64,000 bases of DNA from Isoetes taiwanensis (GCA_021234155.1 JAJEKV010000066.1:3633159-3697158), one strand, 5' to 3'; shown: positions 1-13,708, counted from the first letter of the stretch. The notes: generated by a model not told the origin, from the sequence alone. Numbers and translations: made by a program.

Positions 1-679
1 AATACAAAGCCACCTCGTATCTTTGCGTGATCGTGGCATGAGCACCAAGACACACAAGATCAAACCATTCGCATCAAACAACATTGTTTTGAATGCACTA
101 CCGACATCAACCTCCATGATAGTCTTTATAGTACCAATCCATTCCAACATTGCCTCGATTGGGTTTGGGTCTGACTACCAACCGCAAACCGTACTAAACT
201 TTGTTGATATACCACAATCATAAGTGCTTGCCATGATCCACACTTTGTCGCCGAAAGTGAGCACCAAGACCATATTGATGCATATGAATTATACTACAAA
301 GTAAAGGAACAAATGTTCAAAATAACGAACGAAACTCGTGAATTATATGCTATTAAGTTGCACTTACAAATAGTGACACGCTTTTAGCATATGCAAATTC
401 TTCACTAGAAACATGTTCGCCACGCTGCCTTGCCATCTCTAGTTGTTCGAAAGCCATTTATTGTTTATCTCACTTGGCGTGACCCCTAGATGATCCGAAG
501 TGGTTGTTTATGATTCTTTTGTCGATAGCATCTTCTCTCCTCATCTCTTTTTATTTTTCTTCCTCGTTTTTTTTATCCATTTCTCCATGGGAGTGGAGTT
601 GTAGATGAGAAACTTATTGACTTTTGCCTGTTTCTTCTAGTGTGAACAATTTCTTCTGTGGTCTTCCTTCTGAACTTCT

Positions 680-3600
680 CCAATTATAGTTGGAGTGTCT
701 TCATCGGTCCATAATCGTGGAGCATTGGGGTGTAGATCGCCAAGAACTCGGTGACATAGAATAATGACTCTCGTAAACCAACCCTACCATGCAACCCTCT
801 CGCCTTGCTCTTCCAACGCATTTTAAGTCCTTGAGGACCTTCGTAAAGCTGCTCTATAAAAACATCCATCTAGGATTTGTTGTGCCCTCAGCAAGCTCTA
901 CTTCGCCCACTAAATGCACTAGTAAGTGAGTTTGTATGTCCGTAAAAACTTGTTGGGAATTCTTTCTCTAGCATACAACATGCCTCAACGAATCTTAGTT
1001 CGCATGTCCGCAATTTCATTTGTCTGGTGATCTCCTTCCTTGTAATCCATCTAAATATCATTTAAGAAAGAAAAAAGTTAAGTGAGAGTTCAAAGATCGA
1101 AAGTGTTTTCTAAACTGCATCGAACCTCGGAAAACTCGATAGGAGACATATTGCATCGTAGTGGACCGCCTACTAGATCTACGACCTTTCGGAACAATAG
1201 GCATAACAAACCGCAACATCTTATGCCAATCATGAGATTTCAACCCGCTTAACTCCCCTTCAAGTAGAGAAACAATTACGAACGAATGCATATATCCCCG
1301 CTTGAAGTCTTTATTGCCTTGATCGCTTCTCGATCGGGTTTCATACATTTTCTAGGCACCATCCAATCCACTTGTGGCCTTATTCCTTCTTCGACATTTA
1401 ACCATGCTTTTAGATTTTGATCCAAATTTTGTAGATCTTCTCGTGGTCGCATCTGCGTTCCACGTCCCGTGACATGCTTCCAAATAGACGTAAAACGCTT
1501 TTAAAGATGTGCATGGGATCAAGAAGATGATGGATCTTCAATTTCGCCCAATAGGGTAGAAGGAAGAAGGATGCTTTCCACTTCATTCCTTAACCTTATT
1601 TCCTTCAAATGCATCCCACATGTTACCCCAATCTCTCATTGTCAACCTTTTGGGAGGCTCTTCAAAGGCAATGTTTTTCTTTGGACCTACGTGATCAAGT
1701 CGATTTTCCATTGGCGTATATCTCTTGAAGTTTGCATAGACATTTTTGTGCAATGCCGCTGACCGGGCCATAGAGTTCAACTGCTCAAACCCACACAAGT
1801 GACATGCCGCATATCCGCATTAATTTGAGTCCGTAGAGTTCATACAAACCAAAGCAATCGCCGTTGTCCACATTAAGATTGTTTCAAGGTAAATCTTCGC
1901 TCAAAGACGAAAGTTCTTTGAGACATCAGAACTTCAATACCTTCACTCCACAATGTCAAAAGCTCATCAATAACTATTTTCGATATGGATCTAGACTTTC
2001 CGCTTCTTCGGTCCCGAACTAATAGTACTACCATTAAATGGCTAGTCTTCATGAGTAACCACTTGGGTAAATTATAGTTGATCAACACTATCGCCAAGTT
2101 GACCACGCTACCGATTGACGCCCATAAGGATTAACACCATCCGCTGCCAACCCTAATCTGAGATTTCGTGGGCTCTCTTCCAAATTCGCCATGTTTCATC
2201 AATATGCTTCCATTGCTTGCGCCAATACTAACCACGCTGAGTACATTGTCACTGACGATTAGCGCACACCAACCCATGAGCTTAAGCTAGAGATTCACAT
2301 CAAAACAATAGCCTTATGCGCGTAGGGATCAATGGAAAGTAGCTAACCACCTTCATCTGGACTCGCCTTTCCTTTGGCATCCGTGATTGTACCTAGAGGC
2401 ACCACATTTAGGGCATGTTTCGTGTTCTTGTAGATGTCATCCTGATAATATACCATGCAATCATTTGGACAAGCGAATCTTATGGTAGCCTAAACCAAGA
2501 GTCGCCAATATATTTTTATTTCAAGGCGACTTTTGGGCATAGTGTTCCCTTGTGGGAGTATTTTCTTTGCAATAACCTCCTTGTATAAAATGTACCTTTT
2601 ACGATACATTCAACTACAAATTCAATAAGTCAAGTGATTGCAATTGTACTTACTCTAACAAAGCCGTAACACCGCATTGCTCCATTTGAATTTGGCTTGA
2701 AGGTTTAATATCAATAAAGATGTCGCCAATCTAGATATGCTTGCACCGATATAATGCTTTTATGCGCCTCCTCCAATAAAACGTGATCTTCATGACCATC
2801 GTTAGGAGTATTTATATCGCCATCTAGGTCGTTGTCGAAGATTGGGCCAAATGCATCTAACATGCTCGGCTATGGGTTCCTCAACTTCCATGAAGTCGCC
2901 CATAGGGGCATTGTCATCATCTTCATCATCGATTCCCGCTCATCTTCATCATTGTACTCTTCATTATGCGTTGTGCCCATGTTTGTACCATACCGCTCAA
3001 TGTATTCTAATTCTCCGCTATCCGAATGACTTTTGATGTCGCCAATTCAAGACGCTTTGATGTGGTCTCATATCCACTTGCCTACCCCCGCACGCCGATT
3101 AAACGAAATATATGTGATTGATACATACATTGAGAGCCCGTGTTTGTTAAATTTTAAGCATTTAATAACGAATCTAAATATAAAATTTTATGTCATAATC
3201 AAAGCATATATTGAAGATATAATACACATTTATCTTCAATATGTGCAATCTCATTCCAAGAGAAGAAGAAGAAGAAGAATTCAAGAAGAAGAAGAAAAAA
3301 TGGTGCATTCCACAAAAAATTATATGAGTAATTTGAGTACATCATCAAAGGACCTCCCAGTATTGGTCTACCAGATTCATATTCAATGAACAATTCATCA
3401 CCAATACACAAAGTTTTTATAGCATAAACCATGATATATCTCCCGGCCAATTTTACTACTAAAAAATCTTCTTGGTCTTTGTTTGCCCTCGACAAATTCA
3501 CAATTGGTAGCTTCGTGGATTCTCGATAGAGCTATTAATAAAAGCAAAGAAGGTTTCCATGCAACCGGAGGATCTAATTTCATCAATATATGTGAAGCTT

Positions 3601-4460
3601 ATGTGAAATACCGGGCTTGATATTGTTCGCATTTGAATTTAGGCCATAGATGAGCATGCACCACCGATGCTTACTCAATTTATGCCAAGTGTCCGAAGTT
3701 ATATTCAGACCTACATATGGCATTAAAGGAACAAATGTATCCATCTTTGACTTTCACACTAGTCATAATATATAATCCCAAAATAGCACCGGGACCCCAC
3801 TATTTTTAATCATGTAATCGCCTACCCCAATATGTAAATTGCTCCCATAAATAATTGGCTTGCCTCTAGGCCATGCATTGAATTTCTTACGATCTTTATC
3901 TCAGAAGGGCTGACCAAATGGACTAGTGAAGGTGGAAGATTATTTTCTTCGACATGATCTAGTACATTCCAATTTTGATGAACATTGTCATTCCTCCAAT
4001 CTTGGCAAATCGCCATTGCACGACGAAGTTCTATCAATGTAATGGGATACTCTTTGAGGAAGTTGATGGCTTTCTTTTTGTAGGGTTTTCTATGAACGCA
4101 TTCATAGTATCAACATCATCTACTTCCAATGACAACATAACCTCAAAATCTATATAATCGCTTCGAGCTCACTTCATTCTCAATTTCTTCCTAACAAAAT
4201 ACAAGCAAACTAAGTTAAGACATCGATTCAAGTACATGAGAGTAGTTGATTCGAAGTTCATAAGATTCGTGTATTATACCTCGTTGGAATACCCCACATG
4301 TGCGTCCGAGAGCACCGGATTTGTTTCCGCATTCACCATATTTGTCAACATGGTCGGGGACAGTCTTTCTCATCCATTTTATTTGTCCTTTGCACATCGA
4401 ACAATTGCAATATAACCGCTCATCAAGTACAACCGCAAAAAAAAAAAGTAACATCAAGAT
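680..4460 (-). pseudogene. TNP2-like CACTA transposase, degenerate
   Basis: Cut-and-paste transposase of a CACTA element, broken into many short frames. In order on the minus strand: a transposase-associated zinc-binding start (about 4420-4330, reading RLYCNCSMCKGQ and then a DHVDKYG stretch); the TNP2 cysteine motif CPNDC at about 2460-2440, followed after a frame change by ETCPKCGASRY; NLRLGLAADGVNPYG near 2160-2110; a YNLPKWLLMK block at 1873-2106 followed by a DELLTLWSEGIEV stretch; and LSGLKSHDWHKML near 1250-1200, which corresponds to the conserved GxKSHD block of the family. The end near 684-869 is less certain. The order and spacing match TNP2 proteins. Introns could explain some breaks, but frame changes inside motifs point to decay. 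The segment between 2500 and 4300 is poorly conserved. Confidence 0.82.
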
Positions 4461-5189
4461 ATAAAGTTAACTAATCATTCAAACATGTTTATGGTACATA
4501 CATCGGTGGCATTCATTTCATGCACACCACCCCAGCCTCTAGGAAGACTAGGTCCACTTGGGTCTAATTGGACTATTTGTGGCAATTGTTGGGGTAACAT
4601 TCTTGCGCAAAGTCGCCATGTAACTTTCTCAAAGCTTTCGCCTCACTTTTACGCTCAAATTCCTTCCGACGTCGGGTCCATGTTGTTTTTCTAGTAAACA
4701 ATAAAAATATTAATAAAAACCATGTAATAATATAATAAATATAAATATCCATGTTTTTTTTCATGATTTTATCAAATGTTTATTCTTAAGATTCGTGATT
4801 CATACAACGCTTATGATATTTAGAAAGCATTTGATTGAAGGGTGCCCGAACCCGATACATCTAGTCCTCTCCATTTGAAATGGAGTCGACCAGCATCCTT
4901 ATATTCACGCAACCTTTCAAATTTTTTGTAATCTATGAAGATTGAAACTTCGCTTCGAGGTGCATAAACCCGATACATCTAGTCTTCTCCATTCTGATGG
5001 AACCGACCCGATACCTTTGATCATGCATCCCTCAAGTTTTTAACATACTTTCAAGATTCAATCTTCTAATCTATTAGCATTTGGAGGTGTTTAACTCTAA
5101 CACAAAGATTAAAGCGTAGATCTTACCTTATGAAGACCCACGCAAGCAAAAAATCCAAAACAAACGAGTGAAAATAACAAGTAAATAAC

Positions 5190-6410
5190 CCGAAGCGCCG
5201 GTTCCCCGCCATATTTGACGCCGCTTTATCGACGCCCAGTGGTGACGTCGTTTAACGACGCCAAAGCCGACGCCGTCCCGACACCTAGGCATGCCACATC
5301 GCCTTGCGCCACGCCGATGATCATAACGCCGATGATAACGCCGCTTAACGACGCCAAATGATCATAACGCCGTTAAACTCCACCAACCGTGGATTGTTTA
5401 ACATAACGTAAACAACATACAATACAAATAACACAAATAAATAAAAAACCGCTTGTTCCCATTCATAAAATAAGCTTATACAACGACAACACAAATAGAT
5501 AAAAAAAACTTATTGTTTCCATTCATAAAAAAGCTTATACATTACTTATGTCCATCCCGAGGACGTGGATGCTTGATGCAACCATTTGCATCATTATCCG
5601 CACCATTAATGTCGTTTTCTTTTGTTTGGCCTCGGTGAGCCATTCTACCAGTCGTTTCCGCATGGAACGCCAGATGTTAGTGCAATCGAAGCTCCTTTTC
5701 ACTCATCTTTGCCACGATGGTGAAGGGAGGGTTCTCTCACGGAGAAGCTGGGGTTGCCGGAGTTGTCTTCCCTTGAGGAGGAGGATTACCGCTAGAAGGA
5801 ACATATCGCTAAGGGTGGTCTTCAACCCACGGGACCATTATAGCAAGATAGGGAAGAACACTTTCGAAAAATAAGAATAACAAATAGCTTATCGATGGAT
5901 CCACTTATAACGGGATGTAGGGTTAGGGTTAGGTTAGGGTTTTATTTGGCAAAAAAAAAAAAAAAAAATCCCTTCAGGTCACGCCGCTTAACGACGCTTA
6001 AGCCGACGTGTCCCTCCGCATGCGCAGGCCAGCTTTGGCACCAGCACCATGCCACGCAGTAGACGCGGACACGCCGGCGTTGCAGTAACGCCGTTCAACG
6101 ACGGCGGACGCCGGGCGCTGCCTTGACACGCAAGCCGCCGCCTTTGGCAACCGCCCATTTCCACGCATGACGCGGCGCGACGCCCGCCGGTGGAAACGCC
6201 GTTGAACGACGCTTAGCCGACGTGTTTGACACGCAGCCCGCCAGCCTTTTGGCGCCAGCATCCATGCCACGCAGTAAATCCGGCACACGCCAGCCCCGAT
6301 GACCGCCGTTGAACGACGCCGAACGACGTTGTCGCCGTTGAACGACGATGTCGCCGATCAACGACGACGATCCGTCGTTCATCGACGACGCGACGTCGTT
6401 GGACGTCGAC
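5190..6410. repeat. CACTA subterminal repeat region
   Basis: GC-rich stretch, in contrast to the AT-rich flanks, made of many copies of a short unit around aacgacgcc and its complement, such as ccgcttaacgacgcc and gttgaacgacg. Subterminal repeats of this kind bind the transposase-encoded protein in CACTA elements. The region also contains a tandem duplication of ~55 bp (about 5429-5485 and 5489-5541, around cattcataaaataagc) and a short telomere-like run at 5918-5938. Open frames here on both strands are composition artefacts. Confidence 0.7.
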
Positions 6411-6411
6411 G

Positions 6412-6424
6412 ATCCCTTGTAGTG
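6412..6424 (-). repeat. CACTA terminal motif
   Basis: Plus strand atcccttgtagtg, reverse complement CACTACAAGGGAT. It marks the boundary between the transposon and the LINE sequence that resumes at 6425. The 3-bp target duplication cannot be checked because the partner end is outside the window. Confidence 0.8.
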
Positions 6425-6950
6425 ATGCTATTCCACCGTGACTCTTTAAACGCCATCCTTTATTATACCAAACAGAGTGTAGCAAAACAAAGCCATGAAT
6501 ATCCGGCAAACTTTTTTCCTCATTCTCACAAGTTTCTAAAAAGAATAGAACATCTACATTTCCAAATAATTCACCCATTACATCTACTTTATACTGGCTA
6601 AGACTATTAATGTTCAAGCATGTTATTCTGGTGGTCTCAAATACCTATGCGTCCTCTTGGTTTTCTACCACAACTTTGCCGCGCTTCCAGAATGCTTTCT
6701 TCCCCATTTGTCTTGCGTCTTTGAGTACTTGTAATTGAGTTTTGTATTCTTCTAGCTGGGTTTTTGTAAGGTCATCATTGATCCAAATTTTCTTCCCTTT
6801 GAGCATGGATTTCCGTTTCAATACATTAAATTTATCCTCTCATGAACGAAACATAACAAGAATGTGTCTGTCCCTGCCATTCTGCTTACCAATACGAAAT
6901 GCATCTGTAATGCCTGTATCCATTAGCTCAAGATATAGAGAGAAATAGAG
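6425..6950 (-). pseudogene. LINE fragment: ORF1 C-terminus and start of AP-endonuclease ORF2
   Basis: Read on the minus strand from 6950, the translation runs DAFRIGKQNGRDRHILVMF, a stop, then a block with KGKKIWINDDLTKTQLEEYK and GKKAFWKRGKVVVEN. This resembles the C-terminal part of non-LTR retrotransposon ORF1 proteins. After another stop comes LNINSLSQYK and VDVLFFLETC (6617-6500), the start of an apurinic-endonuclease-type ORF2. The reading stops matching at 6424, where the CACTA element begins, so the rest of this LINE should lie beyond the left end of the window. Degenerate. Confidence 0.65.
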
Positions 6951-7257
6951 ATAGAAATAGAAATAGAAATAGAAATAAATAGAAATAGAAATAGAAATAG
7001 AAATAGAAATAGAAATAGAAATAGAAATAGAAATATAGAAATAGAAATAGAAATAGAAATAGGAATAGGAATAGGAATAGGAATAGGAATAGGAATAGGA
7101 ATAGGAATAGGAATAGGAATAGGAATAGGAATAGAATAGGAATAGGAATAGGAATAGGAATAGGAATAGGAATAGGAATAGGAATAGGAATAGGAATAGG
7201 AATAGGAATAGGAATAGGAATAGGAATAGGAATAGGAATAGGAATAGAAATAGAAAT
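6933..7257. repeat. Compound hexanucleotide microsatellite
   Basis: An array of GAAATA units (about 6950-7060) passes abruptly into GGAATA units (about 7061-7245) and ends with two GAAATA units. It splits LINE-derived sequence. The long apparent frame through it (IPIPIP and FLFLFL repeats) is a repeat artefact. Confidence 0.95.
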
Positions 7258-7392
7258 GGTTATTATTTCGTCTGTGAGACCATCAGGTCTAGAAGACGTG
7301 ACCACAATTTTACAAAGCTTATAAAAAATCATTTGCATGGTGTGCTTCAACAACAACACCTGCCTCTGCCCTCTTCTCTATATTGTAAGCTT

Positions 7393-8732
<1,340 letters not shown>

Positions 8733-10560
8733 ATGTGCCTTCAGTTAATGTCTTGGAATTGTGGAGGTTTTTCCTGGCGTAAAGGTGATGGCCTGAATCC
8801 CATTGCAAAAGATATGGATATCCTTCTGGTCATGGAAACATGGGAGTATTCTGCCAAAAGGCTACCTCATTTCACAGGCTATCAACACTTTTCTTTATTT
8901 AATGAATGTCATGGGCAGTGAGGCTGTGGCGAGGTTGCTTGCTATTCCAAATATACCTTTGCTCCATATATCACGCTTCATAAAGCTGATAGATATAACC
9001 GCTACATGTGGATACTCCATTGCAACAATGGTAGTGCCATTTTTGTTGCTGCCTGTTACTTTCCCCCTACATCATCATCTTTCTATGATGAATATGATGT
9101 AGACCGCAATGATCTTTATGGTGATATTTATGATGATATTGCTCAAATCAAACAGTTGGGGCATGCTATTCTTCTTGATGACTTCAATGCTCGTACTACT
9201 GCAATGCAAGCTACTAAGCTTATACTTGAGGATGCCCGTGACCCTTTATGGATGTCTGTTAATGATACAATTTTGCCACTTTCATCACCTGATGCTACCA
9301 AACTTGTCTCAACATTTGGAAAGGAACTCATTCAATTGTGTGAAGTCTTCGGGATGGTAATGCTTAGAGCAATGGCCACATTCTAAAGGTGTTACATGCA
9401 GACAAGATAGGCAGGGAGGTGGTACTAGTATTGTTGATTATGTCATTTCCAAAGTGTAAGCCTTGAATCTCATTTCAGACTTTCGAATTGGCACAAGGCA
9501 TCGAGATGAGGAGATAAATTCTGGCCACTATCCACTTTATTTGTCATTGAAGTGGAAGCTTAGACCTCTTCAATCCATTGCGGTCCATGCCTCTGCTTCT
9601 CGCATTCGTTTGACCTATTCTCGATCTTTTGAATATACACAGACCAACTCTTCAAGAACATAACGCTGCATTTACTGACACTTTGCTGACACTTCTGATG
9701 TCTCCTGCTTTGGGACATGCGCTTCTAGTGCTGCTCAGGCTAGTAGAAAATCCTTTCCTAAAAATGCATAGTTGGATGCAGAATGCAAGCAGCTTAAAAA
9801 ACATGCGAATGATCATTGAACCAGGTATACGTCACAATTCCATCAAGAATTATAAGTTTGTGTTGAAATGCAAGAAGACACGCTTTGTTGTTGAGCATCA
9901 AAAGCAAATGTTTGAATTGCTGCGACGTGAGCCTCGGACCTTCTGGCGCAAAATATTATATCGACCACATCCTACTCTTGGACATATTCCTATGCAATAA
10001 TGGGATGAGCGATTGGTTCAATTATATGATCATCCTGGGATTCTTAATTCTGTGCCTCCTTTGGTAGGTAATATTCTTCACTTCACAGAGGAGGAAGTCA
10101 AAGAAGGTCTGCGACATCTATCCAATGGCAAGTCTCCTGATCTTCAAGGTTTACAAGCAGAATTGTTTAAATGAGGGGTCTGCTATTGCTTCCAATCATC
10201 ACTGCCCTTTTCTTTCATGTGGGTCATACGACAAGTCTCCAGTGCTTGTTGAACCTTCATGATGATGGATCAAAGTGGGATATTTCAAACTTGATATGAT
10301 CAATAATTGTTCAAGCCCTTCTACAATATCTGTGTTTTTGTGTTCAATGAGATGCTTATCATCAATTGTGTCTTACCAGTTGGAGACTCCAAAATTTTGA
10401 ATGCTCATCTCCACAATAGGTTGCAACAAATTGGATCCACCAAACTAGTTCAACGCTGATTTCATGTAATAGCACCGTCATATGAACTGTCGGACATCCA
10501 TTGAAGTTATAGGAGAAGCTATAGAGATGTCGTTTGAGCTAGATATAACAATGATTTCTC
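8733..10560 (+). pseudogene. LINE fragment: endonuclease and start of reverse transcriptase
   Basis: Non-LTR retrotransposon ORF2 in pieces on the plus strand. The endonuclease start reads MSWNCGGFSW (8745) and then ILLVMETWEYS; the later part reads FVAACYFPP (about 9047) and AILLDDFNART (9170-9200), which matches the LLGDFNA block; then NSGHYPLYLSLKW (about 9520-9555). Further on come RFVVEHQKQMFELLRREPRTFW (in part at 9870-9945) and an RT start FTEEEVKEGLRHLSNGKSPD (10083-10142). RT sequence decays after 10180 and cannot be followed beyond about 10560. Stops and frame changes occur throughout. It belongs to the same family as the copy at 18.2 kb, which shares the GYxHFSLFNEC block. Confidence 0.8.
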
Positions 10561-10712
10561 ACAAATGCATGTGAACTACATGTCAAGAGAAAAACCCTAA
10601 CCCAACAAAACAATCAATCCAACCCAACCCAACCCAACCCATTTCCAAGCCTACATTTCTGCTAGTCCTTTTTTTTAAAAGATATCTATGTACTCTTTTT
10701 TAGCAATGCCAC
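10561..10712. other. LINE/intergenic junction with (AACCC)n-like run
   Basis: Contains a short pyrimidine/A repeat of aaccc units at about 10592-10641, including one telomere-like aaccctaaccc. No gene seen. Confidence 0.6.
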
Positions 10713-10769
10713 TTGTATAGTTATGTATTGTATAGTTATGCACTTCTTAGTTGGTACGGTGTAGATAAC

Positions 10770-11090
10770 GCCACAGGCCCAGGGGTTCTTGGAAAAAATG
10801 GCTTCACCATGTGGCCATGGCCAAAATGGCCACATGGCCCGAGAATTTTTTTGCCAAGAATCTCCGAGGGCCGTATGCTATCGCCTTTAACGCCTGTGTT
10901 CGAGGGTTTACATAACGTAGAGAGAGAGAGGCCTGATTTGAACCGAATACCCGAGGATGCTCGAGGATGGATACGTACCAAAAAGAGGAGAAGAAGCAGG
11001 GTATGTGGTTTCATTATCGAGGCGTGAATTGAACCCCCGCTTTCAAGGCCACTTCTCCGCTGCTAAGCCCCTTTGAGCCACCCGCGTCTG
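10770..11090 (-). mobile_element. tRNA-like head, possible SINE
   Basis: On the minus strand from 11090 the sequence reads gacgcgggtggctcaaaggg, giving an A-box-like tggctcaaagg. About 40 bases on comes ggttcaattc, close to a B box. This is the spacing of an RNA polymerase III internal promoter. Acceptor and T stems do not pair well, so it is not a working tRNA. The downstream region to about 10770 has a palindromic tggccatggcca cluster and no coding signal. No tail or target duplication was identified, so SINE status is inferred. Confidence 0.35.
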
Positions 11091-13480
11091 ATACAAGAAA
11101 GAAAATAGCAAGCTAAATAAAAACAAAAGGAAGGTAAAAGAAAGGGCTTTTCAGAAGAACATGTAATGAATCACAAAATCGGGCCGGTTTTTAGGCAAAA
11201 TGAGAACAAGAAACGTAAAAGATACGTAAAAGACATGAGGAATGGCTCGACAAGGAAAGAACCAAAAAATAAGCATCTTACTTCCTTCGCAATGCGCCAT
11301 TAACACTGATTCGACCGCTCGCTCCATGACATTAGACGCCAATGACAGAAAATCACGAATAGCCACACAACCGTGCAAAAGCAAGACGTAAAAATACAAA
11401 AATCCATTTGAATGGGGCAAAACGGCTCAAACTAAACCCCAAAAAGCCGTGGAACTCAAAACTTACTCCCGTGTTTGCAAAGCTACCCGCCTTCAAAGCA
11501 TTAGAAAGGTTAGAAGATGGCTATGGCGACAGAGTTGCATCTTTGAAGGCGGCCCGAAAAAGAAGGCGACAAAGAAGGCGGTAACATTCTAGGGTGTTAT
11601 ATGGAACCCCGCCGTATTTCTCTAGGTCATTATGGGCCAAGATCGATGTTATTAGCTGGTAACATGATTGAAATGGACGGTTGAGATTGCATCGTAGCCT
11701 GTAAACCTGAGAACCAGGGCGTTAAGGATCTACCTAACACTTTGTTTATAAAAAATTGGATTCTTTGTCATTTTGAATTTTTGTATGGCATCTGAAACTT
11801 TAGAATTTGAGAACTTTCTGCATAAAATAATTTCGTCTGTCCTCGGAAAACCGTCAAATTTTTAACACTGTCCATTAAAGAAAAATAAGCCCATAAAACA
11901 CACAACTACAAATGGCGGACTAAATCTGTGACCTGTTCAGTGCATTGATTCCGGTCTGTAGTTCCATCCATTGCTTCCACTCTATGCATTGCTTCTGCTT
12001 TGATTTCGAATATGCATTAGAGACTATGTATTTGATTGATTAGACCATGCATGCGAATTCCAGAAGCATTGCTGGAATGACGATATTATTATTTAGCAGA
12101 CGTCTTCTTAGAAAGCTCCAAAAGAGTCACATTCAATAACGGTCAAAACTATATAAAAATATAGAAACAATAACATTGCTGCTCATATTATGTTTTGACA
12201 AGCATGTTAGTATCAATAAACTGGAAAGAGCAAACAGAGTCATTAAGATCGTCTATAAACTAAAAGTCCTGTTTGAGTTTATAAGCAGACAAACTTTGCC
12301 CTATCATTTTGCAGCTACCAGTAATTAAAAATAAGAAACTAGTTAAGTTTCTGCTACTGGTGGCATCTTCTGTCATGTGAACCTTACATATCCATATGCC
12401 ATAGAAAGTACTTATTCTTGGAAGCTGAAGGAAACCACTAAGCCTTCAAGCACTGCACACTGCACATACTATCAGCTTTCATATGAATACCATCCGAAGC
12501 GGGTTGTTGAGACCATCAGCTTAACTTGACTTGAGCCATCACTTGAACCATACATCATGATCAGGATACTTTGATAGATGTCGTGACCAAGTTCTCTATT
12601 CCAGCCAAAGCACACTTAACTTGAGACAAGTTTCAATGTATGGTGATTTCTGGTGGGACCCAATCAACAATGTTAGTGTTGTCTGGTCTTAACTGGACCA
12701 ATGCACGAAGTTCTTCTGTCTTCACTTCTTTTTATTCATTACTGCCAACAGATTTCATAATGGTATCAAACAATGAAACGCTGTCCAAAAAAATTTAAGC
12801 CGCAGAAAGCCATCTCTTTACCAAATAACAGGATCTCTCTTTACCAAATAACAAGACCTCTCTGAAGGTCTATATATGACAGTACTAGATACCATGAGAA
12901 ACATGTTGAGATGACATGTCCTACAATCTTTATTATTGCAACTTAGCATCTGGTCCTGGATAATTTTCCAAAATGTTAACAAGCACGTGCTCTTTTGTTT
13001 TTTGCCAGTGCTTCAATCCAAACAAGTCATTATTCATGTCTCAGATGGTGTGACTTAGAGGCAGATACTGTAGATAGTAAGCAGCATCAGTGCTGTTGCA
13101 TAGGCTGATCATGTGGAACTTAAACATGCACGACATTATTAGTATAGTCACAAGGCCATTAATTTCTTTGCAGCTGCATGTCATGTTCAGAAGATTTTTC
13201 CATGAATCGATTCTCTTAAGTCCATGACAGATTTCTTGTGGTCTTTGGTAATTGTAGTTGGCAGATTTGTGGCTGAATCCCAGCTTGCACTTTTGTATGC
13301 CAACGAGGGCTTCAATCTGGGCCAACGCCATAATTTTCTAAAGGTGTTTTCCTGATAGGGAAAGTTGTCATTTCCTCTACATTATGCAATTTGTTTTGTT
13401 GTACGAGTTTGTTTCGGCTGAAAATACAACTGCTATAAAAATGACGAGGTTGGCTTTACAAACCATTATTTTCTTTTATT
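11091..13480. other. Intergenic, no gene recognised
   Basis: AT-rich DNA with only short open frames and no protein motif. A 24-bp local duplication (tctctttaccaaataacaag-like) occurs at about 12816-12860. Nothing else supportable was seen. Confidence 0.5.
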
Positions 13481-13485
13481 TTAGG

Positions 13486-13708
13486 CTTGATAATAAGGGC
13501 ATTATTCCAGATCACCTTGTTAAAGAAAGAAATGGACCATGGAATTAAACCTGGCAGTGCTTCAGGACCTTTTATTGCCCAGGTGCTTTTTATTCTCCTT
13601 GCCCTTACAACTTTTCTTTTTTCTTTTTTGAACATATATTGCAACCTGCAGAGTGAAGCCTGGAGCCAAAGTATGCGCCAAATTAAGAGCAATATTGCTT
13701 GTAAGTAA
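13486..13708 (+). other. Exon-like segments of unknown gene
   Basis: Two stretches look like exons. One follows tttattttag (ending 13484) and ends at a cag/gt near 13580; its first frame reads LDNKGIIPDHLVKE before a stop. The second follows ttgcaacctgcag (to about 13650) and ends at a gtaagt near 13700, reading VKPGAKVCAKLRAILL. No family is recognised. They may be remnants of a gene or chance splice-like motifs. Confidence 0.2.

Larger units (their letters stand above)
1..6424 (-). mobile_element. CACTA (En/Spm-type) DNA transposon, 5' part
   Basis: Seen: the element's outer end is at 6424, where the plus strand reads atcccttgtagtg, so on the element's own strand it begins CACTACAAGGGAT, the CACTA-type terminal motif. 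Inside this end lies a GC-rich subterminal region full of short aacgacgcc-like repeats in both orientations (about 5190-6410), and then a decayed TNP2-type transposase on the same strand (about 4460-680). The other terminus lies before base 1. Known: CACTA elements have CACTA termini, subterminal repeats and a TNP2 transposase. Inference: a degenerate element, because stops and frame changes interrupt the transposase. It is inserted in a LINE, whose endonuclease reading breaks at exactly 6424/6425. Confidence 0.85.

Noticed and set aside
5918-5942. True telomeric array or chromosome end
   Set aside because: Only about four units, embedded in a transposon.
6928-7359. 143-residue minus-strand frame of IPIPIP and FLFLFL
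   Set aside because: Translation of a hexanucleotide microsatellite; the short non-repeat start is LINE-like at best.
11020-11090. Functional tRNA gene on the minus strand
   Set aside because: Promoter boxes are present, but acceptor and T stems do not pair.
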